Translations under genes and position numbers: made by a program
Source of the DNA: an uncultured Clostridia bacterium
GTDB taxonomy: Bacteria > Bacillota > Clostridia > TANB77 > CAG-508
Direction of reading: 5' to 3'
Assembly (NCBI GenBank): GCA_947623555.1
Contig: CANQGW010000006.1
Location: forward strand, 1 to 56,423
Length of the DNA stretch: 56,423 nt
Shown here: positions 37,495-46,340 of the stretch, one piece after another
Layout: every line of letters begins with the position of its first letter
Position numbering within the stretch: the stretch's first letter is position 1
Notes under the pieces: generated by a model
The model's input: only the letters and a program-made list of their open reading frames with translations
What the model was told of the DNA's origin: nothing
Databases searched by the model: none

Positions 37495-38088
37495 TTAGTT
37501 TTTTTCTAAACATTCATTTATAATATCTTCTAATTTAGTAGTGTCTACAATTGATTCTATACTAGCATCTAACATTTCTTTTGGTGAAATGTTAGTTAAA
37601 TTTAATATGTATCCGTTTTTTAATGCTAGTTGCCTTATGAACTCTCTATTTGTTCTACCATTTCCTTCACGAAATGGGTGCAGTACATTTAACTCTGATA
37701 AATAATATGCTAACCTTTTAGCTAGCTTTTCCTTTGGTAAGCAAGCTAAATAATTTTCCTGTTTTATTTCATTTATTAATCTATCAAGCTCTGGCTCTAT
37801 ATATTCCCACATAGCAAACCTAAATACACCTTTTGCAATGTTTTCTTCGCGTAGTTTCCCTGCAAATGGATAAATATCTTCAAATAGATATTTATGTATT
37901 GATAGAAAATGTTTTTTACTAAAGTCACCAGTAATACCCTGTTGCCTTAAGCTTAAAGATTTTGCAGCAGTTATTTTTGCTTCGTAAAAGCTTAATTCTT
38001 TTTCATTTTTTATATTCATATTATTTATTAAAACATTACTATTAGGATAGCAATATTTTGAGTTTCTTTTTTCATATTCATTTTCCAT
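37495..38088 (-). CDS. fic: Fic-domain AMP-transferase (toxin)
   Basis: Fic enzymes transfer AMP (sometimes other phosphate groups) to target proteins; in toxin form the targets are often type II topoisomerases. The 197-residue protein has the complete motif HPFREGNGRTNREF (about residues 137-150) with catalytic His and phosphate-binding Asn-Gly-Arg. It also has the N-terminal helical part with HKYLFEDIYPFAGKLR. No inhibitory helix is obvious in it, which fits class I Fic toxins held by a separate antitoxin. I start at the ATG at 38088; the upstream GTG overlaps the ribosome-binding site AAGGTG. The small gene at 38174-38347 precedes it. Confidence 0.93.
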   Translation of the reverse strand: MENEYEKRNSKYCYPNSNVLINNMNIKNEKELSFYEAKITAAKSLSLRQQGITGDFSKKHFLSIHKYLFEDIYPFAGKLREENIAKGVFRFAMWEYIEPELDRLINEIKQENYLACLPKEKLAKRLAYYLSELNVLHPFREGNGRTNREFIRQLALKNGYILNLTNISPKEMLDASIESIVDTTKLEDIINECLEKN

Positions 38089-38137
38089 GTTTATCACCTT
38101 ATGCTATTTTACAACTTGTTTTATATTTATGCAATCA

Positions 38138-38173
38138 CTAAAAAAGAGATATAAAATTATATCCCTTTTTTAG
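38138..38173 (-). terminator. Terminator or attenuator between antitoxin and fic
   Basis: The 17-base arms 38138-38154 and 38157-38173 pair fully on the minus strand with one G-U pair, followed by a T run directly after the antitoxin stop. It would keep Fic output below antitoxin output. Confidence 0.75.
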
Positions 38174-38347
38174 TTATAAATTAGCTGGTTGATCTTTAAT
38201 CATTTGAATTAATTCTGGCATTGCAATTTCGTTATTTGCAAACATTTTAAACATATTTATATCATTTTCATTAATAGCCATTCCTTCAATTGCTAAATCA
38301 TTTTGTATATTTTCTATATTAAAATTAAACATTTCTTCATTAAACAT
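38174..38347 (-). CDS. Fic antitoxin-like protein (VbhA type)
   Basis: A 57-residue protein: MFNEEMFNFNIENIQNDLAI, then EGMAINENDINMFKMFANNEIAMPELIQMIK. Class I Fic antitoxins carry an inhibitory helix (S/T)xxxE(G/N), whose Glu blocks ATP in Fic, followed by a helix ending in GEIS-like and EL/EA residues. Here EG is present but the position four before Glu is Asp, not Ser/Thr. NEIAMPEL matches the second part. AAGGAGG lies 8 bases before the ATG at 38347. Adjacent position to fic supports the call. Confidence 0.78.
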   Translation of the reverse strand: MFNEEMFNFNIENIQNDLAIEGMAINENDINMFKMFANNEIAMPELIQMIKDQPANL

Positions 38348-38525
38348 ATTTTTATCCTCCTTTGGACTTAAATATTTTAACCACCACAATATTATTATAC
38401 CACAAAATGGGCAAAAAGTACAGCTTTTTTGCGTATTTTATAATATTTTTTATGGCAAAAATTTTGCTAAATATTAACTAAAAATAACTAGCAATTTTAT
38501 TTAAATTGCTAGTTATTTATATTAT

Positions 38526-39254
38526 TTATCTTACTTCTCTTAATTTTACAACTAATCTTTCTTTACCATGGTTTGTACAAGTAATAAGTGTAAGCTCTTT
38601 TCTTCCATCTGTTAATTGACTAGTACAGCTTGTATCTGTTGGCTTAACAACAAATTTATCGTATACTTCATATTCAATAGTTCTTCCTGATAAATCAGTT
38701 AATTTAGCAATATCGCCATTTTTTAATTTATGTAAGTTACCAAACATTTTTCCACTTTGATAATAATGACCTACAATGCAGTAGTTTCCAACCTCATTTG
38801 GTTCTGGTCCATGAAAATAATTAAGTGATACAAATAAAAGGTCTGGTGACGTTTCAGAAAGAACTGGATATTTAAGTTGTATAGTAGGTATTTCTAGTAC
38901 GGCCTCTGTAGTATATTCTATTCCTTCTGCTGATTTATAAGTAGCTGTATCTACCTGTAATTTTTTAGCTATTTCTTCTTTTTGTTTTTGTGCTTCTTTA
39001 TCTTCTAATATTACAACAATTGTATCATCATTTGCTTTTTTAATTGTGTCATCACTTTCTTCATATTTAAGTTGTGCAAGTATTTCTTGTGATACTTGTT
39101 CTGTTTTGTTTCTATCATATTCTGCATAAATATAGTATGAAAATAAAAGGCATACTAAAAACACAGATAAAAAGAATTCTATTTTATAGATGAACTTTTT
39201 TCTTTTTATCTCTGGTGTAATATATAATTTTTCTGTTACAAGTATTTGATTCAT
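38526..39254 (-). CDS. Sortase
   Basis: This membrane transpeptidase cuts LPxTG proteins and links them to peptidoglycan. The 242 residues have a cytoplasmic tail, one membrane helix (IEFFLSVFLVCLLFSYYIYA, about 26-45) and the sortase beta-barrel. Catalytic His is in CIVGHYY (near 162), Cys in LITCTN (near 228) and Arg in GKERLVV (near 235). Spacing suggests class D or B rather than A, but this is uncertain. It is a single gene. The two LPQTG proteins on the 12.2-kb element are its most evident substrates in this window. Confidence 0.93.
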   Translation of the reverse strand: MNQILVTEKLYITPEIKRKKFIYKIEFFLSVFLVCLLFSYYIYAEYDRNKTEQVSQEILAQLKYEESDDTIKKANDDTIVVILEDKEAQKQKEEIAKKLQVDTATYKSAEGIEYTTEAVLEIPTIQLKYPVLSETSPDLLFVSLNYFHGPEPNEVGNYCIVGHYYQSGKMFGNLHKLKNGDIAKLTDLSGRTIEYEVYDKFVVKPTDTSCTSQLTDGRKELTLITCTNHGKERLVVKLREVR

Positions 39255-39349
39255 GTATAAGTTTTCCTTTCTTTATCATACAAAACTATTATATCATTAA
39301 TTTTAATATTTTTAAAGAGGAATAGCAAAAAATTTTTTACCATTATATT

Positions 39350-40579
39350 CTACCATGTTAACTTTTTATATTTTTTCTTGTAGTTAAAATCTTTTGCTAG
39401 CAAATAAAGCCTTCTTCTTATGTCTTTATCCTTTTTATATTTTAAAGGATTTACCATTTTATTTTGTTTTGCTAAAATAAGTGCCTGCTCTACTAATGGC
39501 TTGCTTGTTACATATTTTTTTATAACGCTTTTAGGCACAAAGTTAAGTGCTACCTTTTCTTTAACTAATATGCATGGTTTTTCTTTATGATAAATTAGGT
39601 CATCTACTAAATATTTAATTAAATTGTGACCACTTGCAGTCAAATAATAACTACATCTAGCTTGCCTTGGATTTATTTCAAGAACTTTATATTTTTTATC
39701 TCTACTATCGTATTTTAAATCGAACTCTGCAAAGCCTTGATAGCCTAGCTCTTCCATAAATTGTTTTAAAGGCTCTACTATTTTTTCATCATAACCATGT
39801 TCATTAAAGCCATTAACTAAAAATGTACAGTTGCCTATTCCTCCTGGGTTTCTTTCTTGCAAACCTATTTGTGCAAATGTAATTAACTGTACTTTTTTAT
39901 TTTTGCTACAATAAAACACACTATCAAACAAGGCACAGTCATCACCTGGTATAAACTCTTGAATTACTAAATTACTTTTATAGCCAGCATTTTTTATTTT
40001 TTTAATAACGTTTTCTAGCTCTTCCCTAGAAAATACTTTAAATACCTTATACATTCCTTCAAATTTATGGTTATGGTATTCTATATTGTTTCCCGGTTTT
40101 ACAATTAACGGATACATAAGCATTTTTAATTTCTGCTCATCAAGTGCTTGATTTTCTGCACATGAATATATATATGTTTTTGGGATATCTAAAATGCTAT
40201 TTTCAAAAGTTTGGTAAAATGTGTCTTTCACTAATGTTTTGTTTAAAATTTCTAAACTAGGGTAATTATGCAAATATTTCTTATCTAATTTTCCTTGGTT
40301 TTCAACAATTAAGCGTACTAATTCATCACTTGTTGCTACAACAATAATTTTATTTTCTTTCTGCCTATTTGCATATTCATTTAAAGTTTTAACAAAAACT
40401 TCTGCATTTTCAAAATTTTCTGCTTCTTTAAAATTAACAATACTGCTGTATGAAACAACCCCTATTGCCTTTTTTGAAATAACATCAACTTTTTTGTTAT
40501 ATAACTCATGATAGCATCTTGCCATATAATATGCATTAAAATCACTACCTAGTATAAGTACTTTAAAACTTTCTTCCAT
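39350..40579 (-). CDS. ATP-grasp ligase of unknown substrate
   Basis: A 409-residue enzyme of the carboxylate-amine ligase superfamily. The N-terminal Rossmann-like part is KVLILGSDFNAYYMARCYHE. Next come the ATP-binding MLMYPLIVKPGNNIEYHNH and VIQEFIPGDDCALFD, and metal ligands in FAEFDLKYD and EINPRQAR (about 300-325). It is 16 bases after the alanine racemase gene and probably co-transcribed. Similar genes make D-aspartate bridges in lactic bacteria, but the DAP-type MurE here argues against that. Wall amino acid or phosphatidylglycerol modification are other options; I assign none. Confidence 0.8.
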   Translation of the reverse strand: MEESFKVLILGSDFNAYYMARCYHELYNKKVDVISKKAIGVVSYSSIVNFKEAENFENAEVFVKTLNEYANRQKENKIIVVATSDELVRLIVENQGKLDKKYLHNYPSLEILNKTLVKDTFYQTFENSILDIPKTYIYSCAENQALDEQKLKMLMYPLIVKPGNNIEYHNHKFEGMYKVFKVFSREELENVIKKIKNAGYKSNLVIQEFIPGDDCALFDSVFYCSKNKKVQLITFAQIGLQERNPGGIGNCTFLVNGFNEHGYDEKIVEPLKQFMEELGYQGFAEFDLKYDSRDKKYKVLEINPRQARCSYYLTASGHNLIKYLVDDLIYHKEKPCILVKEKVALNFVPKSVIKKYVTSKPLVEQALILAKQNKMVNPLKYKKDKDIRRRLYLLAKDFNYKKKYKKLTW

Positions 40580-40595
40580 TTTCTATTCATTCCTT

Positions 40596-41795
40596 TTAGT
40601 TTTTTTCATCTATTTCTAATATTTCGTCGCCTTTTTTAAGTACCCTTGGCACCCAATTATTTAGCATGCAAGAGCCTTCGTATATGCTTGTACCCATATA
40701 CCTTGCTACTTCTCTCATTGGTATTTCATTACCTATTAATGTTACTTTATCATGAACATGCACTGTTTCATCTACTTTTGCAATAACCATTCCCATATTA
40801 ATTTCGCCAATTAATGAATACCTTTTATTATTTATTACTATTTGCCTTCCTTTGTTTCTTTTACTAAATCCATCAGCATAGCCAATTGGAATAATTGCTA
40901 CATACATATCTTCTTGTGCCTCATAAACTCTACCATATCCTACAAAACTTCCTTTTTTTATTTTCTTTACTTGCATTACCTCACTATATAGAGAAAATGC
41001 TGTTTTTAGGTCAATATTAACATCTGTAATAGTTTCGCTAATATTATTTTTCTTATGATAATAGTTTCTTTTAACCTTTCTTAAGTAGTTTAAAAATCCC
41101 TTTGGTAATGGTTTTGGAGTGGTATTATAACCATATAGTATTATTCCTAAACGAATACCATTGCTATATGGTATTTTTTTATGGTTAAGAAGTGTCTGGC
41201 TTCTTCCTAAATGAACTATTGGAATTTGGGCAAGATCAATTTCAGAAGTTAATTCTTCAAATTTAGAAAGCTGATTATCCCAAGACTTATCATATATGCC
41301 ATCTGTTGCAAAATGCGTAAAAATTCCCTCTAAAATGATATTATCCTTTTTTCTTAACCCTTCTACTACTTCTTTTACTAAAAGCCCATCACATAAGCCT
41401 AATCTGCAAAGTCCAGAATCTATTTTTATATGAACTTTTAATGGATTTTTAAGTTCTTGCTTCATTAGTTCTTTATAATATTCGTAGTCATGAACTGTAA
41501 TAGTTATATTATTTTCTATACATTCTTTTAAATATTTTATATCAATTGGCTCTAGGCATAAAATAGGCGTAGTTATACCATCTTTTCTTAAGCTTATGCC
41601 CTCTTCTAATGAAGAAATAGCTAAATAATTTATACCACTTTCTACTAAATATTTGGCTATTTTATCACTATGTCCATAAGCATTTCCTTTTACTATTCCA
41701 AAGTAATATTTATAGTCAGGATATTTTTTTATAATTTCTTTTACGTTATGTTGCAAATTATCTATATTTATTTCTATATAAGTATTTCTATACAT
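40596..41795 (-). CDS. alr: Alanine racemase family PLP enzyme
   Basis: It interconverts L- and D-alanine (or possibly serine) for peptidoglycan. The 399 residues have the PLP lysine in GIVKGNAYGHSDKIA (Lys near 35), THFATDGI, the C-terminal beta domain with catalytic-tyrosine region VGYGRVYEA, and IPIGYADGFSKR. The sequence is somewhat diverged and has an insertion near residues 225-260 (KVKRNYYHKKNN), as in VanT/serine racemase-like enzymes. The specificity is therefore not certain. It shares a transcript with the ATP-grasp gene. Confidence 0.88.
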   Translation of the reverse strand: MYRNTYIEINIDNLQHNVKEIIKKYPDYKYYFGIVKGNAYGHSDKIAKYLVESGINYLAISSLEEGISLRKDGITTPILCLEPIDIKYLKECIENNITITVHDYEYYKELMKQELKNPLKVHIKIDSGLCRLGLCDGLLVKEVVEGLRKKDNIILEGIFTHFATDGIYDKSWDNQLSKFEELTSEIDLAQIPIVHLGRSQTLLNHKKIPYSNGIRLGIILYGYNTTPKPLPKGFLNYLRKVKRNYYHKKNNISETITDVNIDLKTAFSLYSEVMQVKKIKKGSFVGYGRVYEAQEDMYVAIIPIGYADGFSKRNKGRQIVINNKRYSLIGEINMGMVIAKVDETVHVHDKVTLIGNEIPMREVARYMGTSIYEGSCMLNNWVPRVLKKGDEILEIDEKN

Positions 41796-41915
41796 TTTCT
41801 TCCCTCTTTTTTATTTTTTCTTATTATATCATAATATTATATAATTTCTAGTTTTTTACAAAAAAAGTAGGAAGTATTATTTAAAAATAACTATACCACC
41901 TAAAAAGCAAAAAAA

Positions 41916-41945
41916 ATTTTCTTTAAGTTTTAACTTAAAGAAAAT
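41916..41945 (-). terminator. Terminator after tsf
   Basis: The 14-base arms 41916-41929 and 41932-41945 pair perfectly. On the minus strand the stem is followed by TTTTTTGC. Confidence 0.88.
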
Positions 41946-41958
41946 TTTCTTAATTATT

Positions 41959-42840
41959 TTATCCATTCATTTGTTTTGCAACTTCTTCTGCAAAATTTTC
42001 TTCTCTTTTTTCTAGTCCTTCGCCTTTTTCAAATCTTGCAAACTTAATAATTTTTGCTCCTTTACTTTCTACTAGTTTACCAACTTTTTGATCAGGGTCT
42101 TTTACAAAGTCTTGTTCTACTAAACAAATTTCTCCATAGAATTTTCCAATTCTACCTTGTACTATTTTTTCAGCTACTGCTTCTGGTTTTCCTTCATTTA
42201 CAGCTTGTGCTTTTAAAATTTCCATTTCATGTTCTACTTTGTCTTGTGGAACTGATTCTCTATCTAAATATTCTGGTCTTGCTGCTGCTATTTGCATACA
42301 TACATCTTTTGCAAGCTCTTGGCTTCCACCTTGTAATTCAACTAAAACGCCTATTTTTCCATCTCCATGAATATAGCTTTCTATTAAACCAGTGGTTTCA
42401 AATCTTTCAAATCTACGAATTGACATATTTTCGCCAATTGTTGCAATTTTATTTGTTAATACATCTTGCACTGTTTTATCTGGTTCTATAATAGAAGGTT
42501 GGTTAAGTAATTCTTCAACTGTTGCTGGGTTTTTAAGTGCTACTTGTTTAGCAACATCTAAAACAAAACTTCTAAACTCTTCATTTTTAGCTACGAAATC
42601 TGTTTCAGCATTTACTTCTACTACAACACCTAATTTATGGTCATCTGATACATAAGTTGCAACTAAACCTTCAGCTGCAATTCTATCTGACTTTTTAGCA
42701 GCTTTTGCAATACCTCTTTCACGTAATAATTCAATTGCTCTTTCTTCATCTCCATCTGTTTCGGTTAATACTTTTTTGCAGTCCATCATTCCTGCACCTG
42801 TTTTTTCTCTTAACATTTTTACTTGTTCAGCAGTAATCAT
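41959..42840 (-). CDS. tsf: Elongation factor Ts
   Basis: EF-Ts is the guanine nucleotide exchange factor for EF-Tu. The 293 residues contain the UBA-like N-terminal domain (VKMLREKTGAGMMDCKKVLTE), the TDFVAKN signature near 80 and the core repeats. It ends KREENFAEEVAKQMNG. It follows rpsB in the usual pair, with an intercistronic hairpin between them, and AAGGAGG upstream of the ATG. Confidence 0.98.
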   Translation of the reverse strand: MITAEQVKMLREKTGAGMMDCKKVLTETDGDEERAIELLRERGIAKAAKKSDRIAAEGLVATYVSDDHKLGVVVEVNAETDFVAKNEEFRSFVLDVAKQVALKNPATVEELLNQPSIIEPDKTVQDVLTNKIATIGENMSIRRFERFETTGLIESYIHGDGKIGVLVELQGGSQELAKDVCMQIAAARPEYLDRESVPQDKVEHEMEILKAQAVNEGKPEAVAEKIVQGRIGKFYGEICLVEQDFVKDPDQKVGKLVESKGAKIIKFARFEKGEGLEKREENFAEEVAKQMNG

Positions 42841-42863
42841 AAAAAAATCCTCCTTATTTTTTT

Positions 42864-42909
42864 AAAGGATGTACTTTTTTTCTTAATAATTAGATAAGGT
42901 ACATCCTTT
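42864..42909 (-). other. Hairpin between rpsB and tsf
   Basis: The arms AAAGGATGTAC (42864-42874) and GTACATCCTTT (42899-42909) pair perfectly. On the minus strand an A run, not a T run, follows, so this is more likely a processing or stability stem than a terminator. Confidence 0.6.
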
Positions 42910-42920
42910 ATTTATATTTA

Positions 42921-43823
42921 TTATTCAGCTGTTTCTTGTGTTTCAGCTTTTTTTCTTGTTCTTTTTGGTTTTTCTACTACTTCTTCTTGTTCTTCTTCTA
43001 CATTTGTTGCATCTTCTTTAGGCTCTTCTACAGCTACAGTTTCTTCTTCAGGTTGTGGCTCTTCTTGTGCAACCTCTTCCATATCTTTTACTTCTTCTAC
43101 TGGCTCTTGTACCATATCTTCTTGAGCTACATCCATAGACTCTCCTTGTCTACCCTCAATAACTGCATTTGCCATACAGTCTGCAATTAATTTAACTGCA
43201 CGAATTGCATCATCATTTCCTGGAATAGCATAGTCTACATCTTCAGGGTTACAGTTTGTATCTACTAAACCAATAACTGGAATTCCTAGTTTTTTAGCTT
43301 CTAAAATTCCTATTCTTTCTTTTTTAGGATCAACTATAAACATAACACCTGGTAAACTGTCCATATTTTTAATTCCACCAAGATTTTTTTCTAGTTTTTC
43401 CATTTCTTTCTTTAAAAGAATAACCTCTTTTTTAGGTAATACATCAAATGTACCATCTGATTGCATTGTTTCTAATTGAGTTAATCTGTTAATTCTTGTT
43501 CTAATTGTTTCAAAGTTTGTTAATGTACCACCTAACCATCTTTGGTTAACATAGTACATACCGCATTTTTCTGCAGCCTCTTTAACACATTCTTGTGCTT
43601 GTTTTTTTGTTCCTACAAATAGAACTGTTTTTCCTTCTTCTGCTTGTTCTTTTAGAAAAGCATAAGCTTCATCTAATTTTTTAGATGTTTTTTGTAAGTC
43701 GATGATATGAATTCCGTTTCTAGCTTGAAATATATATTCAGCCATTTTTGGATCCCATCTTCTTGTTTGATGTCCAAAATGAACACCTGCTTCTAGTAAT
43801 TGTTTCATTGCAACTACTGCCAT
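42921..43823 (-). CDS. rpsB: 30S ribosomal protein S2 with an acidic tail
   Basis: S2 binds late to the 30S subunit near S1. Residues 1-225 match the family ([52 protein letters not shown]). The remaining 75 residues are an acidic, repetitive extension ([20 protein letters not shown]) closing with a basic KPKRTRKK, longer than the usual 230-250-residue protein. Such tails are seen in some Clostridia; their role is unclear. It heads the rpsB-tsf operon. Confidence 0.97.
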   Translation of the reverse strand: MAVVAMKQLLEAGVHFGHQTRRWDPKMAEYIFQARNGIHIIDLQKTSKKLDEAYAFLKEQAEEGKTVLFVGTKKQAQECVKEAAEKCGMYYVNQRWLGGTLTNFETIRTRINRLTQLETMQSDGTFDVLPKKEVILLKKEMEKLEKNLGGIKNMDSLPGVMFIVDPKKERIGILEAKKLGIPVIGLVDTNCNPEDVDYAIPGNDDAIRAVKLIADCMANAVIEGRQGESMDVAQEDMVQEPVEEVKDMEEVAQEEPQPEEETVAVEEPKEDATNVEEEQEEVVEKPKRTRKKAETQETAE

Positions 43824-43949
43824 AATTTAATTCCTCCTTTTAGTTATTCCTCCACATTGCTTACTAACATATAAAAAAACTTGATATTTCAAGCACTATT
43901 TTTATACTTGCAATATGTGTGTATTTTCATAACGAGAACTATTATATCA

Positions 43950-43979
43950 CAAAAAGTGTTGCAAATGCAACACTTTTTT
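43950..43979 (-). terminator. Terminator after rubrerythrin
   Basis: The arms AAAAAGTGTTGC and GCAACACTTTTTT form a perfect stem with a four-base loop, about 25 bases after the stop. It is followed by T bases on the minus strand. Confidence 0.88.
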
Positions 43980-44004
43980 GAATTTTATTAATAATAGTTA
44001 GTTT

Positions 44005-44553
44005 TTAAGCAAAATATCTTTTAAGTAAACCATCAAATCCTCTTCCATGACGTGCTTCATCTTTGCACATTTCATGAACTGTATCATGAATTGCATCATA
44101 TCCTAATTCTTTTGCTCTTGTTGCAAGTTCTTTTTTACCCATGCAAGCGCCATGTTCTGCCATTGCCCTTAAAGATACATTCTTTTTGGTGTCTGGATAA
44201 ACTACTTCTCCTAGTAGTTCAGCAAATTTAGCAGCATGTTCTGCTTCTTCAAAAGCATATCTTTTAAATGCTTCTGCAATTTCTGGGTAGCCTTCTCTAT
44301 CTGCCTGTCTGCTCATTGCTAGGTACATACCTACCTCTGTACATTCTCCTGTAAAATTTTCTCTTAAACCTTTTACTACTTCTTCATCTAAACCTTGAGC
44401 TACGCCAATTACATGTTCATCAGCATAACTTTTTTTATCTTCATCTTCTTTTAATTCAAATTTATCTTTTGGTGCACCGCATTGTGGGCATTTTTCAGGT
44501 GCTTCTTCTCCAAAATGGATATATCCACATACTTTACATACATAAGCTTTCAT
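44005..44553 (-). CDS. Rubredoxin-rubrerythrin (reverse rubrerythrin)
   Basis: This non-haem diiron protein reduces hydrogen peroxide in anaerobes. The rubredoxin domain comes first (Cys6, Cys9, Cys22 and Cys25 binding iron), the reverse of classical rubrerythrin. A four-helix domain follows with diiron ligands in [22 protein letters not shown] and [11 protein letters not shown]. The 182-residue length is usual for reverse rubrerythrin. It is a single gene with its own terminator and a good ribosome-binding site. It indicates an anaerobe with occasional oxygen exposure. Confidence 0.95.
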   Translation of the reverse strand: MKAYVCKVCGYIHFGEEAPEKCPQCGAPKDKFELKEDEDKKSYADEHVIGVAQGLDEEVVKGLRENFTGECTEVGMYLAMSRQADREGYPEIAEAFKRYAFEEAEHAAKFAELLGEVVYPDTKKNVSLRAMAEHGACMGKKELATRAKELGYDAIHDTVHEMCKDEARHGRGFDGLLKRYFA

Positions 44554-44731
44554 AATAATTTCCTCCTATTTTTTAAATTTTACTAATGATTATAATAAAA
44601 TATTTTTTCAAAAAAAGCAATTGTTTTTATTTAAAAAATTTTTTTATTTTTTTATCTTTTTTTGTATCATTTTGTCTTATTATATGATATACTTCTTGTT
44701 GTGTAAAAAATTTTAGGAGGTTATGGTTTTT

Positions 44732-44986
44732 ATGAATTTTAATAAATGTTGCCGTTGTGGAGCTTTTTTCCTATCTGAAAGTGCAGTGTGCCCAAATTGC
44801 AAGCAAAAAGATGAACTAGAAATTAACCGTTTAAAAAATTACATAGAAGAAACAAATTATACTAACTATGATATAAGTCAAATTGTTGCCTCTACTGGAA
44901 TCTCAAATAAAAACTTAAACCGCTTTTTAATGCAAGAACAGTTTGCTGATTTTGCAAATCAAATACAAAAAACAAAACTTGACTAA
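44732..44986 (+). CDS. Small zinc-ribbon, helix-turn-helix-like protein
   Basis: An 84-residue protein with an N-terminal zinc ribbon (Cys6/Cys7, Cys9 and the pair Cys20-Cys23). A predicted helical part follows, NYDISQIVASTGISNKNLNRFLMQEQF, that resembles a helix-turn-helix. The layout recalls the flagellar-operon regulator YvyF family, yet no flagellar gene is present here. I prefer the ATG at 44732 (AGGAGG 11 bases upstream); the ATG at 44723 is only two bases from it. The gene stands alone with its own terminator. Confidence 0.75.
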   Translation: MNFNKCCRCGAFFLSESAVCPNCKQKDELEINRLKNYIEETNYTNYDISQIVASTGISNKNLNRFLMQEQFADFANQIQKTKLD

Positions 44987-44998
44987 ATTAAAGTCAAG
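44978..44998 (+). terminator. Terminator of the zinc-ribbon gene
   Basis: CTTGACT (44978-44984) pairs with AGTCAAG (44992-44998), overlapping the stop codon and followed by CTTTATTTTTATTT. Confidence 0.75.
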
Positions 44999-45031
44999 CT
45001 TTATTTTTATTTAACAAAATATAACCATGTT

Positions 45032-46330
45032 TTATATTATTTTTAAAATATTATTTTTTGCGTTTACTATTTCTTGCTTTATTTCATAAACCTCTTTTAA
45101 AGCCTTTGCTTCATCATTTCCTATTTTTTCATCATTTGCATAAATATATGCTAATACATCATTTTCTTGTACTTTATCTCCTATTTTCTTTTCTAAAATT
45201 ACACCTACTGTTTGATCTATAATATCTTCCTTTTTTATTCTGCCTGCACCTAGCCTCATTGATATTTCTCCAACTTTTCTTGCATCTAATGATGTTACAT
45301 ACCCTTGTGTATCTGCCTTTACTTCAATTATGTATTTTGCCCTTTGGCAATTTTCCTTATTTTCTAAATAGCTAATATCTCCACCTTGGGACTTGATCCA
45401 TAACTTAAATTTTTGATATGCCTTGCCAGATTTTACGCTCTCTAAAATATTTTGTTTATTTACATTTATATCATCACCTTTTTTAGCTAATTTTAGCATA
45501 TATGCACCAAGTTCTAATATTACCTGCTTTACATCTTCATTCATATTACCCTTTAAAAATTCTAGTGCTTCTATAACCTCTAAATAATTTCCTACAGCTT
45601 TTCCTAATGGCTCTTCCATATTTGTAATAATACATATAGTTTCTTTATTAGCTAGTGTTCCTATCTTCTTCATCATTTGTGCTAAATTTATTGCCTCATC
45701 AATATTTTTCATAAATGCTCCGCTTCCACAAGTTACATCTAAAACAATTTTATTAGCACCTGCTGCAATTTTTTTACTCATAATACTAGAGCTAATTAAT
45801 GGTATACTTTCTGTTGCAGAAATTGAGTCTCTTAAGGCATATATTTTTTTATCTGCTGGGTCTAAATTTAATGTTTGACCCATTACACAAATTCCATTTT
45901 CTTTTACATTTTTTATAAATTGTTCTACACTTAAATTTGTTTTATAACCTGGTATTGACTCTAATTTATCAATTGTTCCACCTGTATAGCCTAGACCTCT
46001 ACCTGACATTTTTGCAACTGGAACGCCAAATGATGCTATAATTGGTGCTAAAATTAATGTTACTTTATCTCCTATTCCACCTGTTGAATGTTTATCTACA
46101 ACTATTCCTAATTCTGATAAATCCAAAATATCTCCAGAGTGTGCCATGGCTAAAGTTAAGTTCGTTGTTTCAGTTTCTGTCATACCATTTAAATAAATTG
46201 CCATTACTAAAGCTGCTGCTTGGTAGTCTAATATGTTTCCATTTGTATAATTTGTAATAAAATATTCAATTTCTTCTTTTGAAAGCTCTTGTTTATCCCT
46301 TTTTTTGGCAATTATATCTTGTATATTCAT
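45032..46330 (-). CDS. pdp: Pyrimidine-nucleoside phosphorylase
   Basis: This enzyme cleaves thymidine, uridine or deoxyuridine with phosphate, salvaging pyrimidine bases. The 432 residues match the 433-residue Bacillus enzyme: KHSTGGIGDKVTL (phosphate loop), SGRGLGYTGGTIDKLESIPG near 108-127, LDVTCGSGAFMK and the C-terminal beta domain with MRLGAGR. The start lies 10 bases after the rnhB stop, so they are one transcript. Pdp rather than a strict thymidine phosphorylase is suggested by length and sequence. Confidence 0.96.
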   Translation of the reverse strand: MNIQDIIAKKRDKQELSKEEIEYFITNYTNGNILDYQAAALVMAIYLNGMTETETTNLTLAMAHSGDILDLSELGIVVDKHSTGGIGDKVTLILAPIIASFGVPVAKMSGRGLGYTGGTIDKLESIPGYKTNLSVEQFIKNVKENGICVMGQTLNLDPADKKIYALRDSISATESIPLISSSIMSKKIAAGANKIVLDVTCGSGAFMKNIDEAINLAQMMKKIGTLANKETICIITNMEEPLGKAVGNYLEVIEALEFLKGNMNEDVKQVILELGAYMLKLAKKGDDINVNKQNILESVKSGKAYQKFKLWIKSQGGDISYLENKENCQRAKYIIEVKADTQGYVTSLDARKVGEISMRLGAGRIKKEDIIDQTVGVILEKKIGDKVQENDVLAYIYANDEKIGNDEAKALKEVYEIKQEIVNAKNNILKII

Positions 46331-46340
46331 ATATATTCCT

